NCBI GenBank assembly: GCA_963850915.1
Contig: CAWKND010000007.1
Coordinates: 124,001 to 188,000, forward strand
Origin: CAVTWH01 sp963850915
GTDB taxonomy: Bacteria > Actinomycetota > Actinomycetes > Mycobacteriales > Micromonosporaceae
Direction: 5' to 3'
Length of the DNA stretch: 64,000 nt
This document shows, in pieces, positions 36,701 to 44,054 of the stretch (position 1 is its first letter; each line of letters starts with the position of its first letter). Made by a program: the position numbers and the translations under genes. The notes under the pieces are model-generated. The model was given only the letters and a program-made list of their open reading frames with translations. It was not told the origin of the DNA and did no database searches.

Positions 36701-36866
36701 GGGCGTACCGAGCGAGCTGGTGACCGAGGTGTGGCCCGACCAGATCGGCGGTGCGACCTTGCTCGTCGGCTACCGGGCGGCGGCTGTAGGACGGGACTTC
36801 TGCGAGCAGCTGGCCGACCGCTGGCTGGCGCGGCTGGATGCGATGACCCGTCCGACTCTGCGGTAG
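33720..36866 (+). CDS. NRPS3: A-T-C
   Basis: A 1048-residue synthetase with no N-terminal C domain. GTG 33720 has GGAG six bases upstream. The A domain (about 25-520; FFTSGTTGRPKGA, YRTGDLG, QVKIRGYRIEPHEVE) has hand-read code D-L-L-F-V-G-A-V-Y, which I cannot assign. The T domain is about 535-610 with LGASSLDLG (Ser about 573). The C domain is about 625-1048 with AHHVAVDGGS (about 757). Such A-T-C proteins act as loading units or feed another protein in trans. It is the last gene of the lipid operon. It may supply the amino acid for the A-less C-T unit of NRPS1, or its C domain may finish the chain. Confidence 0.88.
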   Translation: MDTIRLEPGTQSHRRPEPADPWQGRTVPALVAATVARQPDAVALIHRHTPVSYRELDLFADACAGALYAAGVRAGDYVPIRQRRSVPLIALALGVLKLGAAYALMDPDWPVERIRDEIEQLGAGLIVSDEPAALPGLPVPVWQPPADLATQAPLRYPATAGHGSDACTVFFTSGTTGRPKGAVSPHSGVIRLAADRGFFDLVPGTVIPNAAALPWDLFSLEIWGSLIQGTTVVLVDDQYISGDLLRELIAVDGVTATFATTSLFNMLVDEDLSSFTGLRRVVTGGERLSALHCRNFLAAHPGITLVNAYGPVEATVYATSRIITPADCDNPDGIPIGTDAAQTGVHILDGVRLCGPDELGEICVSGPGLAREYVGEPELTAQKFVTVPLDGQPVRIYRTGDLGLRDSDGVVHFRGRADRQVKIRGYRIEPHEVEAVIAGLPGVRTAVVLPRMDEGGACVGMLGFYIPQTPDPQTPDSVPDGAGLRDMMRERVAAYQIPDRLVAVDALPLHPNGKLDGAALLRMAGDPPARAVTVEPVGDTDEVTLAVREVVAAILRLPPTAVPDHESLSALGASSLDLGRIAARLGERQGRPVPLSQLFRTPTVGGLAGWLRDSPAVPPAAPDTADDPWAPAPLSSLQALMITEYLVDPDKRDLNCVFAWRVAGRPDRAALRTAFAALHHRHPALRARYDLAGGGTATPLDVPPPAMLESLVRTESDAVDQLARDCARPFAPDRGQVWRPVFVAVRDTPVTLIGVAAHHVAVDGGSGPAVAADLAAAYEAARQGREPEPPTVTLAGIAAARDAHLGHVDLGWQRDLLRRTLTGVPDLAFPPVVGAEAAPAVGRLCRPIDPALRAGVEAVAARTQVSPFVVYLTAYAQSLAELTGQVDFGIGTSFNRRSQEVLYASVSCLIDILCLRPAVGPELASAAAIARTSAAVAAAFSAQDVSIHECAQLAGALGGRRQPLFQTMFLLQDNPDCTMALDGLPAGYFRPPYPGVPSELVTEVWPDQIGGATLLVGYRAAAVGRDFCEQLADRWLARLDAMTRPTLR

Positions 36867-36905
36867 CCGACCCGGCCAACTCTGTGACCTGCGGGAACCT
36901 TCCAT

Positions 36906-36936
36906 TGTCGGGACGACAGGAATTGAGCCTGCGATC
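36906..36936 (-). other. Degenerate 3' end of tRNA-Pro, possible attachment-site scar
   Basis: Read on the minus strand, 36936 to 36906 gives a T-stem/loop (GCAGG, CTCAATT, CCTGT) followed by CGTCCCGACA. This closely resembles the 3' end of actinobacterial tRNA-Pro as I remember it (GCAGG-TTCAAAT-CCTGT plus acceptor arm). The rest of a tRNA is not present upstream. The 3' ends of tRNA genes are usual targets of integrative elements, and tRNA-Pro is used by pSAM2-like elements. It lies 40 bases after the last gene of the lipopeptide cluster. Confidence 0.4.
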
Positions 36937-37083
36937 ACAGCACGGTCGACTTCGCTCGGCGACCTTGGCAATCGTGCGTCTCGCCTGCTGGCGGCGCCTG
37001 TCGGCCGTGGTACGCAGCGCCGCTCTTGGGGGAGCTCTGCAAGATCGTCTCCCGGGATTCTCCCAGGATGCTTTACCGGCGTC

Positions 37084-37347
37084 TCACGGCCGCGGAGTCG
37101 CCTGGGCGTCAAGGCTTCCGTCGCTGGCCGTCCGCCTGACGCGGCGCGCCCGCACGACAGGAGCCGCGAGTCCCACAACGATGGCCGCCACACCTACCAG
37201 TACGCCGACGAGTCCGAACGTCACGTCATCGCGCTTCAGGTATTTGATGCCGATGGCAGTGGATCCGATCCCGGCACCTACTGTCACGACGTAGGCGGCG
37301 ACAAGGTTGATGCGGGCCAGAACACGGACGGCTCGGTTCTGACTCAT
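37084..37347 (-). CDS. Small two-helix membrane protein, unknown function
   Basis: An 87-residue protein with two predicted membrane segments: ARINLVAAYVVTVGAGIGSTAIGI (about 11-34) and FGLVGVLVGVAAIVVGLAAPVV (about 44-65). They are separated by a charged loop (KYLKRDD), and the C-terminus is basic and polar. I do not recognise a family, and it stands alone. No function can be assigned. The 217 bases between NRPS3 and this gene hold only the tRNA-like scar. Confidence 0.6.
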   Translation of the reverse strand: MSQNRAVRVLARINLVAAYVVTVGAGIGSTAIGIKYLKRDDVTFGLVGVLVGVAAIVVGLAAPVVRARRVRRTASDGSLDAQATPRP

Positions 37348-37585
37348 TCGTTGACTGTGACACCGTGTGCCGTTGCACCGGAACTGGCCGTCCGTACTGT
37401 GGGCTCGACACTGCCTGCTCGCCTGGCCGTGGCTTCCCGTCGCGCAGGCTTGCCCCCGACCGGGCCGCGCTCAGCCGGTCCAGGTGGAGCGCCAGCCGGA
37501 CGAATCTCAACGTGGGGCGAGTAGCCCTGGCCGCCGGAGGCCGGACCGGGTCGTGGGCAGGAGGCCCCCTTCCGCCAGGTCCGGT

Positions 37586-37710
37586 GCGTGACCTTGCGGC
37601 GTTCGTCCCCGACCGCATCGGCCTCGATTGTCGCGGTGTCCGAGTCGGCGATCGGCGGCCCGACGGCAGCGCCGGTGCGTGGGTCGTACCCCTGGGTGTG
37701 TACCGCTCAT
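37586..37710 (-). pseudogene. Aldehyde dehydrogenase, N-terminal remnant
   Basis: An ATG at 37708-37710 overlaps the stop of the FAH gene (ATGA), the usual coupling. The first codons give MSGTHPG. After one base is skipped in a run of four C/G (37689-37692), the frame continues YDPRTGAAVGPPIADSDTAT, the usual N-terminus of NAD(P)-dependent aldehyde dehydrogenases. Similarity ends about 40 residues in. So a downstream aldehyde dehydrogenase gene has lost its body and gained a frameshift. In 37348-37585 I see nothing. Confidence 0.5.
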
Positions 37711-38564
37711 GCCGGCACTCGGGTCACCGGGTTGCTCAGCACGCCGACGCCCCCGATCTCTATGCGCACGACGTCTCCTTCGGCCAGCGACAGGTCCAGG
37801 TCGGGCACGATACCGGTGCCGGTGGACAGGATCACGCCGTGGGGGAAGGTCATCGCCCGGAACAGGTGCTCGATCAAGTCGTCGAAGCGGCGGTGCAGCC
37901 GGGCCGTACTGGTGGCCGCCGACCAGACCAGTTCCCCGGCGCGGCTGATGGTGCAGGAGATTGCCAGGTCCGCCGGGTCAGCGACCTCCCAGATTGGCCG
38001 GATGCCGGGCCCGAGCGAGCAGGACCTGGCGTAGATCTTCGCCTGTGGCAGGTAGAGCGGGTTCTCCCCCTCGATCGTCCGGGACGACACGTCGTTGCAC
38101 ACGGTCAGCCCGACGATCTCGCCGCCCCCGTTGAGCACCAGGGCCAGTTCCGGTTCGGGCGTGTTCGACGGCGAGTCCGCCCGTACGCCGACCGGGTCAC
38201 CGTTGCCCACCACCCGCCATGCCACCGACTTGAAGAACAGTTCCGGACGTACCGCGTCGTACACCCGCGCGTACACATCCCCGTCGCCGCTCTCTTCTAT
38301 CCGTGCCTCCCGGGACCGCTCGTAGGTCACCCCGCCGGCCCAGACCTCGGTCAGGCCGTCCACCGGTGGCAGCAGCCGTGGCTCGGCGCCCGGAATCGGC
38401 GCAGCGCCCGCGGCCCGCTCCACCGCGACACGGATGTCGGCCAGTGGCAGGGCGAGCAGGTCGGCCAGACTCGACACGGCCAGCGGGTGAACGCTGCGAT
38501 CGTCGCTGGTGATCCCGATTGCGGGCCGGTCAGCGCTGTCGACGTACCGGATGATGTGTGTCAT
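37707..38564 (-). CDS. Fumarylacetoacetate hydrolase-family enzyme
   Basis: A 285-residue FAH-fold protein. ATG 38562-38564 (MTHIIRY) has AGGAG just upstream. Metal-binding features are EPELALVLNGGGEIVG (the E-x-E) and NDVSSRTIEGENPLYLPQAK, with the C-terminal STGTGIVPDLDLSLAEGDVVRI. It most resembles 2-dehydro-3-deoxy-pentonate dehydratases of sugar-acid pathways, whose genes are often followed by an aldehyde dehydrogenase, which here survives only as a remnant. If so, the pathway is broken at this locus. It is probably unrelated to the lipopeptide. Confidence 0.8.
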   Translation of the reverse strand: MTHIIRYVDSADRPAIGITSDDRSVHPLAVSSLADLLALPLADIRVAVERAAGAAPIPGAEPRLLPPVDGLTEVWAGGVTYERSREARIEESGDGDVYARVYDAVRPELFFKSVAWRVVGNGDPVGVRADSPSNTPEPELALVLNGGGEIVGLTVCNDVSSRTIEGENPLYLPQAKIYARSCSLGPGIRPIWEVADPADLAISCTISRAGELVWSAATSTARLHRRFDDLIEHLFRAMTFPHGVILSTGTGIVPDLDLSLAEGDVVRIEIGGVGVLSNPVTRVPA

Positions 38565-38684
38565 GTCGCTCCTGTGGTCGTGACGGTCCGCCGGTGTCGC
38601 GCGGCGTCGCCCGAGAATGACGGGTCGATCCGCCTGACCGCCAGTGTGTGGGCAGTTTCCGCTCGCCACGGATAGGCTGCCCGG

Positions 38685-39059
38685 ATGAGCAAGGTCGACG
38701 CCTTGAAGGCCCTACGGGAAGCCCGCTACGCAGCGCTGGAGGCACAGGCGTCGGCCCAGCGGCAGAGCGCTGCGGTGCACGCAGCCACGTCCGAGATCAC
38801 GCCCTTGCCCGAGGCCGCGCTTGCCTCGACGACATCGGTTGCGACCGAGGCCGTGGCGGCCACGACCACTGCGCCCGCCGCTACCGCGAAGCCCACAGCC
38901 AGGAAACGGGCGCCGAGTGCGCAACGGGCCGCCGTTGACACCGCGCCTGCGGCCATCGCCGGGGGCGAGTCGACCATTCTTTGCGGACACCGCAACATGG
39001 GGAACAAGAGCTGCGCGCGGCCAGCCGGGCACGCCGAGAAGAGCCACCGCTACAAGTAG
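38685..39059 (+). CDS. Small protein with low-complexity middle and Cys/His C-terminus
   Basis: A 124-residue protein. The N-terminus is helical (MSKVDALKALREARYAALEA), then there is a long Ala/Thr-rich stretch, then a compact C-terminal segment LCGHRNMGNKSCARPAGHAE ending KSHRYK. The two Cys and four His could bind a metal. I recall similar C-termini in uncharacterised actinobacterial proteins but cannot name a function. It is divergent from the FAH gene. Confidence 0.6.
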   Translation: MSKVDALKALREARYAALEAQASAQRQSAAVHAATSEITPLPEAALASTTSVATEAVAATTTAPAATAKPTARKRAPSAQRAAVDTAPAAIAGGESTILCGHRNMGNKSCARPAGHAEKSHRYK

Positions 39060-39287
39060 TCGACCGCCAGGCGCGGCGTAGCAGGCGACCCCGAAACTTG
39101 GTCAGCGTGTGGATGACGCCGTGCCGGCGGGCCGCTGACGGCGGCCAGGGCAGCCTCTCAGGCTGCCGCCGATCGATGGGGTCGCAAGGTGGATCCCACC
39201 AGGATGTCCCCGAGTCGAACGGTCGCCGAATGCCGTGCGTCCCCGATCACAGACACTGCTGACCGTATGTCACGAAGATCGTCTAGC

Positions 39288-39308
39288 CGGACGTTTGACC
39301 AACGTCCG
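39288..39308. promoter_or_regulatory. 8-bp perfect inverted repeat in the gap 39060-39463
   Basis: CGGACGTT (39288-39295) and AACGTCCG (39301-39308) flank the loop TGACC. It lies about 155 bases upstream of the ABM-like gene and could be an operator. Otherwise this 400-base gap shows nothing I can support. Confidence 0.4.
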
Positions 39309-39463
39309 AGACCGATCTGTCAGGGCCCTACTGGGCGAACGGCAAACCACTTGCGGCCCGATGCCGGACCACTAGGTCCAGTGAACGTGCCCTGGCGATC
39401 GAGGCGCCCGGTAGGCTGCCCGGGCCACAGAGAGCGGGTCGTGCGGGTCAAATGGAGGCTGCG

Positions 39464-39790
39464 ATGGTGGTACGCACGTGGACGGGGTGGACTCGGACGG
39501 CCGACGCCGACGCCTACGCGGCGTACATGGACGAGATGGCGCTGCCCGGGTACACCGGCACGCCGGGCAACCGGGGTGTCCTGATGCTCCGCCGGGAACT
39601 GCCCGACGGGCGTACCGAGTTCACCATGGTCACCGCATGGGAGAGCTGGGACAGCATCCGGGCCTTCGCCGGGGACGAGCCCGAGCAGGCCGTGTTCTAC
39701 CCGCGGGACGAGGCATTGCTGGTCGACCGGGACCTAACGGTGCGCCACTACGAGGTCTACGGCAGCGCCCCGTTCACCGGGCTGGACTAG
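39464..39790 (+). CDS. ABM-fold (antibiotic biosynthesis monooxygenase-like) protein
   Basis: A 108-residue protein with the ferredoxin-like alpha/beta pattern of ABM/Dabb proteins: MVVRTWTGWT, then ADAYAAYMDE, GNRGVLMLRRE, and TEFTMVTAWESWDSIRAFAG, closing DLTVRHYEVYG. ATG 39464 is chosen because GGAGG (39455-39459) precedes it; the ATG at 39452 overlaps that site. The family includes small cofactor-free monooxygenases and heme-degrading enzymes, but many members have no known role. It stands alone here. In the following 39791-40120 I see nothing. Confidence 0.65.
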   Translation: MVVRTWTGWTRTADADAYAAYMDEMALPGYTGTPGNRGVLMLRRELPDGRTEFTMVTAWESWDSIRAFAGDEPEQAVFYPRDEALLVDRDLTVRHYEVYGSAPFTGLD

Positions 39791-40120
39791 CCACCCGGCA
39801 TCGCAGGTACGCGACGCCCCTTGCCGATCCGGCGCTCGTCCAGCAGTTCCAGCTCGGATGAGCGGTACGGGCTCAAATCAAGGCACCCCACGAGGACTCC
39901 TTGACTCCAGCGGACGGCCCGTCAAGGACTCCACCGAGCAGTAACGCCCCCTGTCACAGCAGCGGCCGGCCCTCTGATCAGCCAACAATGCCGGACAAAC
40001 CAGTCCCGCCACCGGCAGATCGAAGACCCCGGCCACCGCGCCCAGCCAGGTCGGCCGAGCGGGGCGTACCCCACCGGCGCCAGCGTTCTGCCCATCGCGG
40101 CGCGCCGCGGGGCCGCGGTG

Positions 40121-40393
40121 TCAGAGGCCGCGGGTCCCGAACCGACGAAGGCCCCCGCTCGGCCGGCTGGCCGCCCACGCCGACCGGCCGGTAACGGCCT
40201 TGCGGGAGGAGCGCAGCCACGGTGGGTTGAGCCGGGGGTAGCCCGGTCGCCGCAGGCGGGCCCGCAGGATCGCCGCCAGCCGCTCCGGACGCGCGCGCGA
40301 CCAGGTCCGCGGTACGTCGGCCGTCGCACGTAGGCGGCCGGCCTCTGCCGGGACCAGCAGGCAGTGGTACCCGCAGTGCAGCGGAGCGGTCAT
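40121..40393 (-). CDS. Hypothetical protein, 90 aa
   Basis: ATG 40391-40393 has AGAGGA about seven bases upstream and opens 90 basic residues (MTAPLHCGYHCLLVPAEAGR, later PRTWSRARPERLAAILRARLRRPGYPRLNPPW). The Arg/Pro-rich composition is common in spurious GC-rich frames, but the start context is good. No family is recognised. The 330 bases from 40394 to 40723 show nothing further. Confidence 0.35.
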   Translation of the reverse strand: MTAPLHCGYHCLLVPAEAGRLRATADVPRTWSRARPERLAAILRARLRRPGYPRLNPPWLRSSRKAVTGRSAWAASRPSGGLRRFGTRGL

Positions 40394-40723
40394 GGTCGAT
40401 CCTCTGGGTCGGGGTTCCTGGTCGACGCTAGTGCCGGATCCGATGCGGGGCAACCGATTTGCCTCCGACTAAGGGGCCAACAGCGAAGGGATGGCGGACG
40501 GCGCGGACAAGGTCAATAACAGACTGCCAATCGGCCGAACGTGTCCGGCACGCGCACGTCCGGCAACAACCCGTTCCACTCAACGTCGAACCAGTCCTCC
40601 TGCCAGTGGATCACTGGACGGCCGGGACACCTCGACCTGACGGGCGATCGCCGACGTACCCTCCCATCGATCGCAGCCAGAACCTCACCGACCACAGTCC
40701 GCTGAGCTCACTGCGGCTGCGGT

Positions 40724-42025
40724 CTACGGGGCACTCACCGTGGTCACATGCCTGCCGGCATGCGGACCCTCGCCCACCTCGACGGAGTCGCCGACCGACC
40801 GAGAGTCGCCTTCGCCCAGGCGACAAGGCTCGCCGCGGTCCACGACAAGATTCCCCGCCGCCGTCGCCACTGACCTGCTTCCGGAATCCGGGCGGTCTTC
40901 CGGTATCCGGTCGGTCGTACGCATTGCGGCGAGGCTGGCGGCCAGGCCGCGGGTGAGGCGCGGGGCGAGCCGCCGCTCGCCGAGGTGGATGAGGAATGCG
41001 GCGGCGAGCATCAGGGCGACCAGAGCGCCGAGAAGCGGATACGGGGGGACATGGGGGGACAGCCGCACGATCAGGTCCAGTCCGATGCCCTGGTGGATCA
41101 GGTAGAGCGGGTACGTGAGGCCGCCGGCCCGGGTGAGCCAGCGGTGGTCGAGCCGGCCGAGCCGGGTCACCGAGATCAGGAGCATGACCAGGAAGCAGCC
41201 GGCCACCAGCAGCGCGGCCAGTGACCAGCTCACTGGACGCTTGAGGACGTCGGCGTACCCCCGCGCCTGGCCGGCCAGCCCGTACTCGGCCAGCAGGAGT
41301 TCCAGGGCGAGCACGGCGTACAGCAGCAGGCTCGGGCCGAAGCGGTGCAGGAGCGAGAAGGTGATGCCGGCGGCGAAGTACGGCGTGGACTGGGCGTTGG
41401 CGAACAGGCCCGCCGGCAGCCCGGGCGCGGCCGGGGCGATGAGCAGGGCGAGTGTCCACAGGAGACAGAACGTCACGGCGCGCCGGTACGTCAGGCCACG
41501 CCAGACGATGACGGCGAAGCACACGTAGAACAACAGCTCCCGGGAGAGCGTCCAGTACGGCCCGTCGAGATCGCGCACGCCGAGCAGCGCCTGGCACATG
41601 GTGAGGTTGGCGAGGATCTGGGGCAGTGGCAGCGTCGGGCGCGGTCCGTGCAGGAGGCGCAGAACCGTGGCGCTCAGTAGGACGGCGAACACGTATGCGG
41701 GGTAGATCCGTACGGCCCGCGAGACGGCGAAGTCCCCGACGCGCCGGCCCCAGCCGCTTGAGCAGATCACGAACCCGCTGATGAGGAAGAACAGGTTGAC
41801 GCCGAGCCAGCCGTAGTCAGCGCAGGCGCGCAGCCCGGCCAGTCGGCCGGCCGATCCGCCCCAGTAGTCGGGCTCCAGCGAGACGTAGTGGAACAGCAGC
41901 ACGCCCAGCGCGGCGACCAGGCGCAGCCCGTCGAGGACAGCGACCCGGTGCGGTGCGGTCCGCGCGGCCGCGGCCGGCGGCGCCACCGGGGCGACCCGGT
42001 GCCTGGTGACGACCCTGACGGTCAC
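40724..42025 (-). CDS. Acyltransferase family 3 (OafA/YrhL-like) membrane protein
   Basis: An integral membrane O-acyltransferase of 433 residues with about ten hydrophobic segments. It opens with RVAVLDGLRLVAALGVLLFHY, which holds the family's catalytic His region, followed by GVNLFFLISGFVICSSGWGRR and RAVRIYPAYVFAVLLS. Near the end, LTYPLYLIHQGIGLDLI is the typical late motif. The last 60 or so residues are polar and disordered. GTG 42025 has GGGAGGG upstream. The family acetylates or acylates glycans, wall polymers and some natural products, so a role in decorating this lipopeptide is possible but not indicated by position. Confidence 0.85.
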   Translation of the reverse strand: MTVRVVTRHRVAPVAPPAAAARTAPHRVAVLDGLRLVAALGVLLFHYVSLEPDYWGGSAGRLAGLRACADYGWLGVNLFFLISGFVICSSGWGRRVGDFAVSRAVRIYPAYVFAVLLSATVLRLLHGPRPTLPLPQILANLTMCQALLGVRDLDGPYWTLSRELLFYVCFAVIVWRGLTYRRAVTFCLLWTLALLIAPAAPGLPAGLFANAQSTPYFAAGITFSLLHRFGPSLLLYAVLALELLLAEYGLAGQARGYADVLKRPVSWSLAALLVAGCFLVMLLISVTRLGRLDHRWLTRAGGLTYPLYLIHQGIGLDLIVRLSPHVPPYPLLGALVALMLAAAFLIHLGERRLAPRLTRGLAASLAAMRTTDRIPEDRPDSGSRSVATAAGNLVVDRGEPCRLGEGDSRSVGDSVEVGEGPHAGRHVTTVSAP

Positions 42026-42109
42026 GGCTGTCCCTCCCTACGGGCGCACGGGATCGACCCGGCGGACACGGGGGTCCGTGGCCGGGATGGTGGGCGGGGG
42101 ACGCCGAGG

Positions 42110-43393
42110 TCAGGGCAGTGCCGGTGGCCCGGCGTACCCCCACGTCACGCCGTCGTCGGAGAGCCAGACGCCGTTGCTGGCGGGCCAGCCGGACTGCGCA
42201 TACCCACCGGGTATCGCTATCGCCGCGGCACCCGGCCCGAGGGCCACCGGGCGCAGCGTCTGGCCCTCGTCGATGCTCTGCAGCACGATCGGATGGTCGG
42301 CCGCCTGGTCGCCCACCTGGATGGTGAGCACCCCGTCGGCACCTACCGCTGCGGAGATCCGGCCCTGGCCGACACCGGCCCGCTCGGCCGCGCGCTGCCA
42401 GGTCAGGCCACCATCGAGGGTCCGGTACACGATCAGCGTCCCGCCGACCTCGCCGACCGCGTAGGCGCTCAGGCCGTCGTAGGTGGCCACCGCGGCGCGG
42501 CCCAGGTCGGTGTGCGCGTCCAGCGGCTCGGAGAACACCTGCCGGTGCCAGGTGACGCCGCCGTCGTGGCTGACCTGGAGCACGCTGCCGACCGGCACCA
42601 TTGTCTGCGGGTCGGAGTCCGTGTGGGTCGTGGAGACGGCGCCGGTGAGCCAGATCCCGGCCGCGGCGGGCAGCCCGGGCAGGGCCCGGCCCATGGCGAT
42701 CGGGAGATGGAGTAGGAGTTGGCCGACGGCGCCGGTGAGCGGGTCGCCGGCGAGGACGGTACTGGCGTCGAGGTCGGCGAAGTCCAGCACGCGCCAGCCG
42801 GCCGGTACCGCCGGGAGTGTCGAGATCGTCATCGGCCGCCACTGCGCACCGGCGTCCGTGCTGGCGATCCAGTTGTGGTCCACTCCACCGTCGCCGGGTG
42901 TCTGGTACCAGACGAGGAGGGTATCCGCGGAGAGGGCGTACAGCTGGAAGAGCGCGTTGTCTGGGATGGGCGGCCGCCGCCTGGTCCAAGTCTGGCCGGC
43001 GTCGGCGCTCGCCGCGACCATGGGTGTGCACCCGCCGGGCTGGCAGTCGTCGTAGCTCAGGTAGAGGTGGCTGAGGTCGCCGGCGGTCATCGCTCCGATC
43101 CGCGCGTAGCGGGAGCCGGAGCGCGGCGGCGGCCGGGTCGGCTGCGTGGGCGGGATGTAGGCAGGGGTCGGAGCCACCACGACGCCACCGCCGTTCTGCA
43201 GGCCACCGGCCGGACGCAGCGCGACGCTGGCGCCGGCCACACCCGCCAGCACGGTGGCGACGGCCAGGCCGCAGGCTGCGCCACGCACCCGCCGACGCCT
43301 GCGGCGGCGGGCCCGCCGCACCACGTCGTCGAAGTTCACGGCGAACGCCGCGCGGCTGCGCTCGCGCAGGCCGGAGAAGTCGAGATCAACCAC
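42110..43393 (-). CDS. Membrane-anchored beta-propeller protein, putative partner/anti-sigma of the ECF sigma factor
   Basis: A 427-residue protein starting at GTG 43391-43393, overlapping the sigma-factor gene by 8 bases. The N-terminal 45 or so residues are cytoplasmic and highly basic (DDVVRRARRRRRRRVRG). One membrane segment follows (GLAVATVLAGVAGASVAL), then a Pro-rich stalk and an extracellular domain. At least five Asp-box-like motifs are visible (SADAGQTW, STDAGAQW, SHDGGVTW, TLDGGLTW, SDDGVTW), as in sialidase/BNR/YCF48 propellers. The coupling to a sigma factor suggests a surface sensor that holds or releases it. No classical zinc anti-sigma motif is seen. Confidence 0.75.
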   Translation of the reverse strand: MVDLDFSGLRERSRAAFAVNFDDVVRRARRRRRRRVRGAACGLAVATVLAGVAGASVALRPAGGLQNGGGVVVAPTPAYIPPTQPTRPPPRSGSRYARIGAMTAGDLSHLYLSYDDCQPGGCTPMVAASADAGQTWTRRRPPIPDNALFQLYALSADTLLVWYQTPGDGGVDHNWIASTDAGAQWRPMTISTLPAVPAGWRVLDFADLDASTVLAGDPLTGAVGQLLLHLPIAMGRALPGLPAAAGIWLTGAVSTTHTDSDPQTMVPVGSVLQVSHDGGVTWHRQVFSEPLDAHTDLGRAAVATYDGLSAYAVGEVGGTLIVYRTLDGGLTWQRAAERAGVGQGRISAAVGADGVLTIQVGDQAADHPIVLQSIDEGQTLRPVALGPGAAAIAIPGGYAQSGWPASNGVWLSDDGVTWGYAGPPALP

Positions 43394-43985
43394 GGCGGAC
43401 CGCCAACCGGCTGAGGGTGCCGATGCCGGCCCGCTCCGGTGGCGGATCGTCGAGCAGGTACTCAGCAAGCGCGCGGCGCCCCCGGACCAGCCGGGTCTTG
43501 ACCGCCTCGACCGAGCACGCCATCAACTGCGCGACCTCGGTGACCGGCAGGTCGGCGATGTGGTGCAGGACAACCGTCTCGCGGATGGCAGCCGGCAGGC
43601 GCTGCAGCGCGCTGACCAGTGCCACATGGTCGGGTGACATCGGCGGCTGCGGGGTGGCGTGCGAGTCGAGCAGGCCGCGCCGCAGCAGGCGCTCGAAGAC
43701 AAGGCGCCGGCGGTGCCGGGAACGGGCCAGGTTCAGCGCCACGGTGCGCAGCCAGGTCTCGGGACTGTCCAGTTGGGACAGCCGCCCGGGCCGGTCCAGC
43801 AGCCGGGCGAACGCCTCCTGTACCACGTCCTGCGCCTCCGCATGGTCGCCGGTCATCGCGTAGACCTGCGCCATCAGCCGACCGGCCGATGCCCGGTACA
43901 CGTCCTGCACCTCATCGCGTTCCTCCGCCAAGATCTCTTCACCACCGTCCCGTTCACCTCTCCAGACGCGCTGACGCCCCGTCAA
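43386..43985 (-). CDS. SigE-family ECF RNA polymerase sigma factor
   Basis: A group 4 sigma factor of up to 199 residues. Region 2 has YRASAGRLMAQVYAMTGDHAEAQDVVQEAFARLL and the WLRTVALNLARSRHRRR end. Region 4 has LQRLPAAIRETVVLHHIADLPVTEVAQLM followed by CSVEAVKTRLVRGRRALAEYL. The longest frame starts at TTG 43985; a later GTG at the VQDVYRAS position, after a GGAGGAA stretch, is also plausible. It overlaps the propeller membrane protein gene by 8 bases, which points to a sensor/sigma pair. Confidence 0.85.
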   Translation of the reverse strand: MTGRQRVWRGERDGGEEILAEERDEVQDVYRASAGRLMAQVYAMTGDHAEAQDVVQEAFARLLDRPGRLSQLDSPETWLRTVALNLARSRHRRRLVFERLLRRGLLDSHATPQPPMSPDHVALVSALQRLPAAIRETVVLHHIADLPVTEVAQLMACSVEAVKTRLVRGRRALAEYLLDDPPPERAGIGTLSRLAVRRG

Positions 43986-44054
43986 GGTGACATCGGATCA
44001 AGGAAAAGTCGCCGGGATGCTCCGGTGGACGGAGGGGTCGCCGCCCGCATGGGG

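Noticed and set aside
40513..40695. Short minus-strand frame ending in an acidic Trp-rich stretch
   Set aside because: No start context and no recognisable family; left as part of an empty intergenic region.
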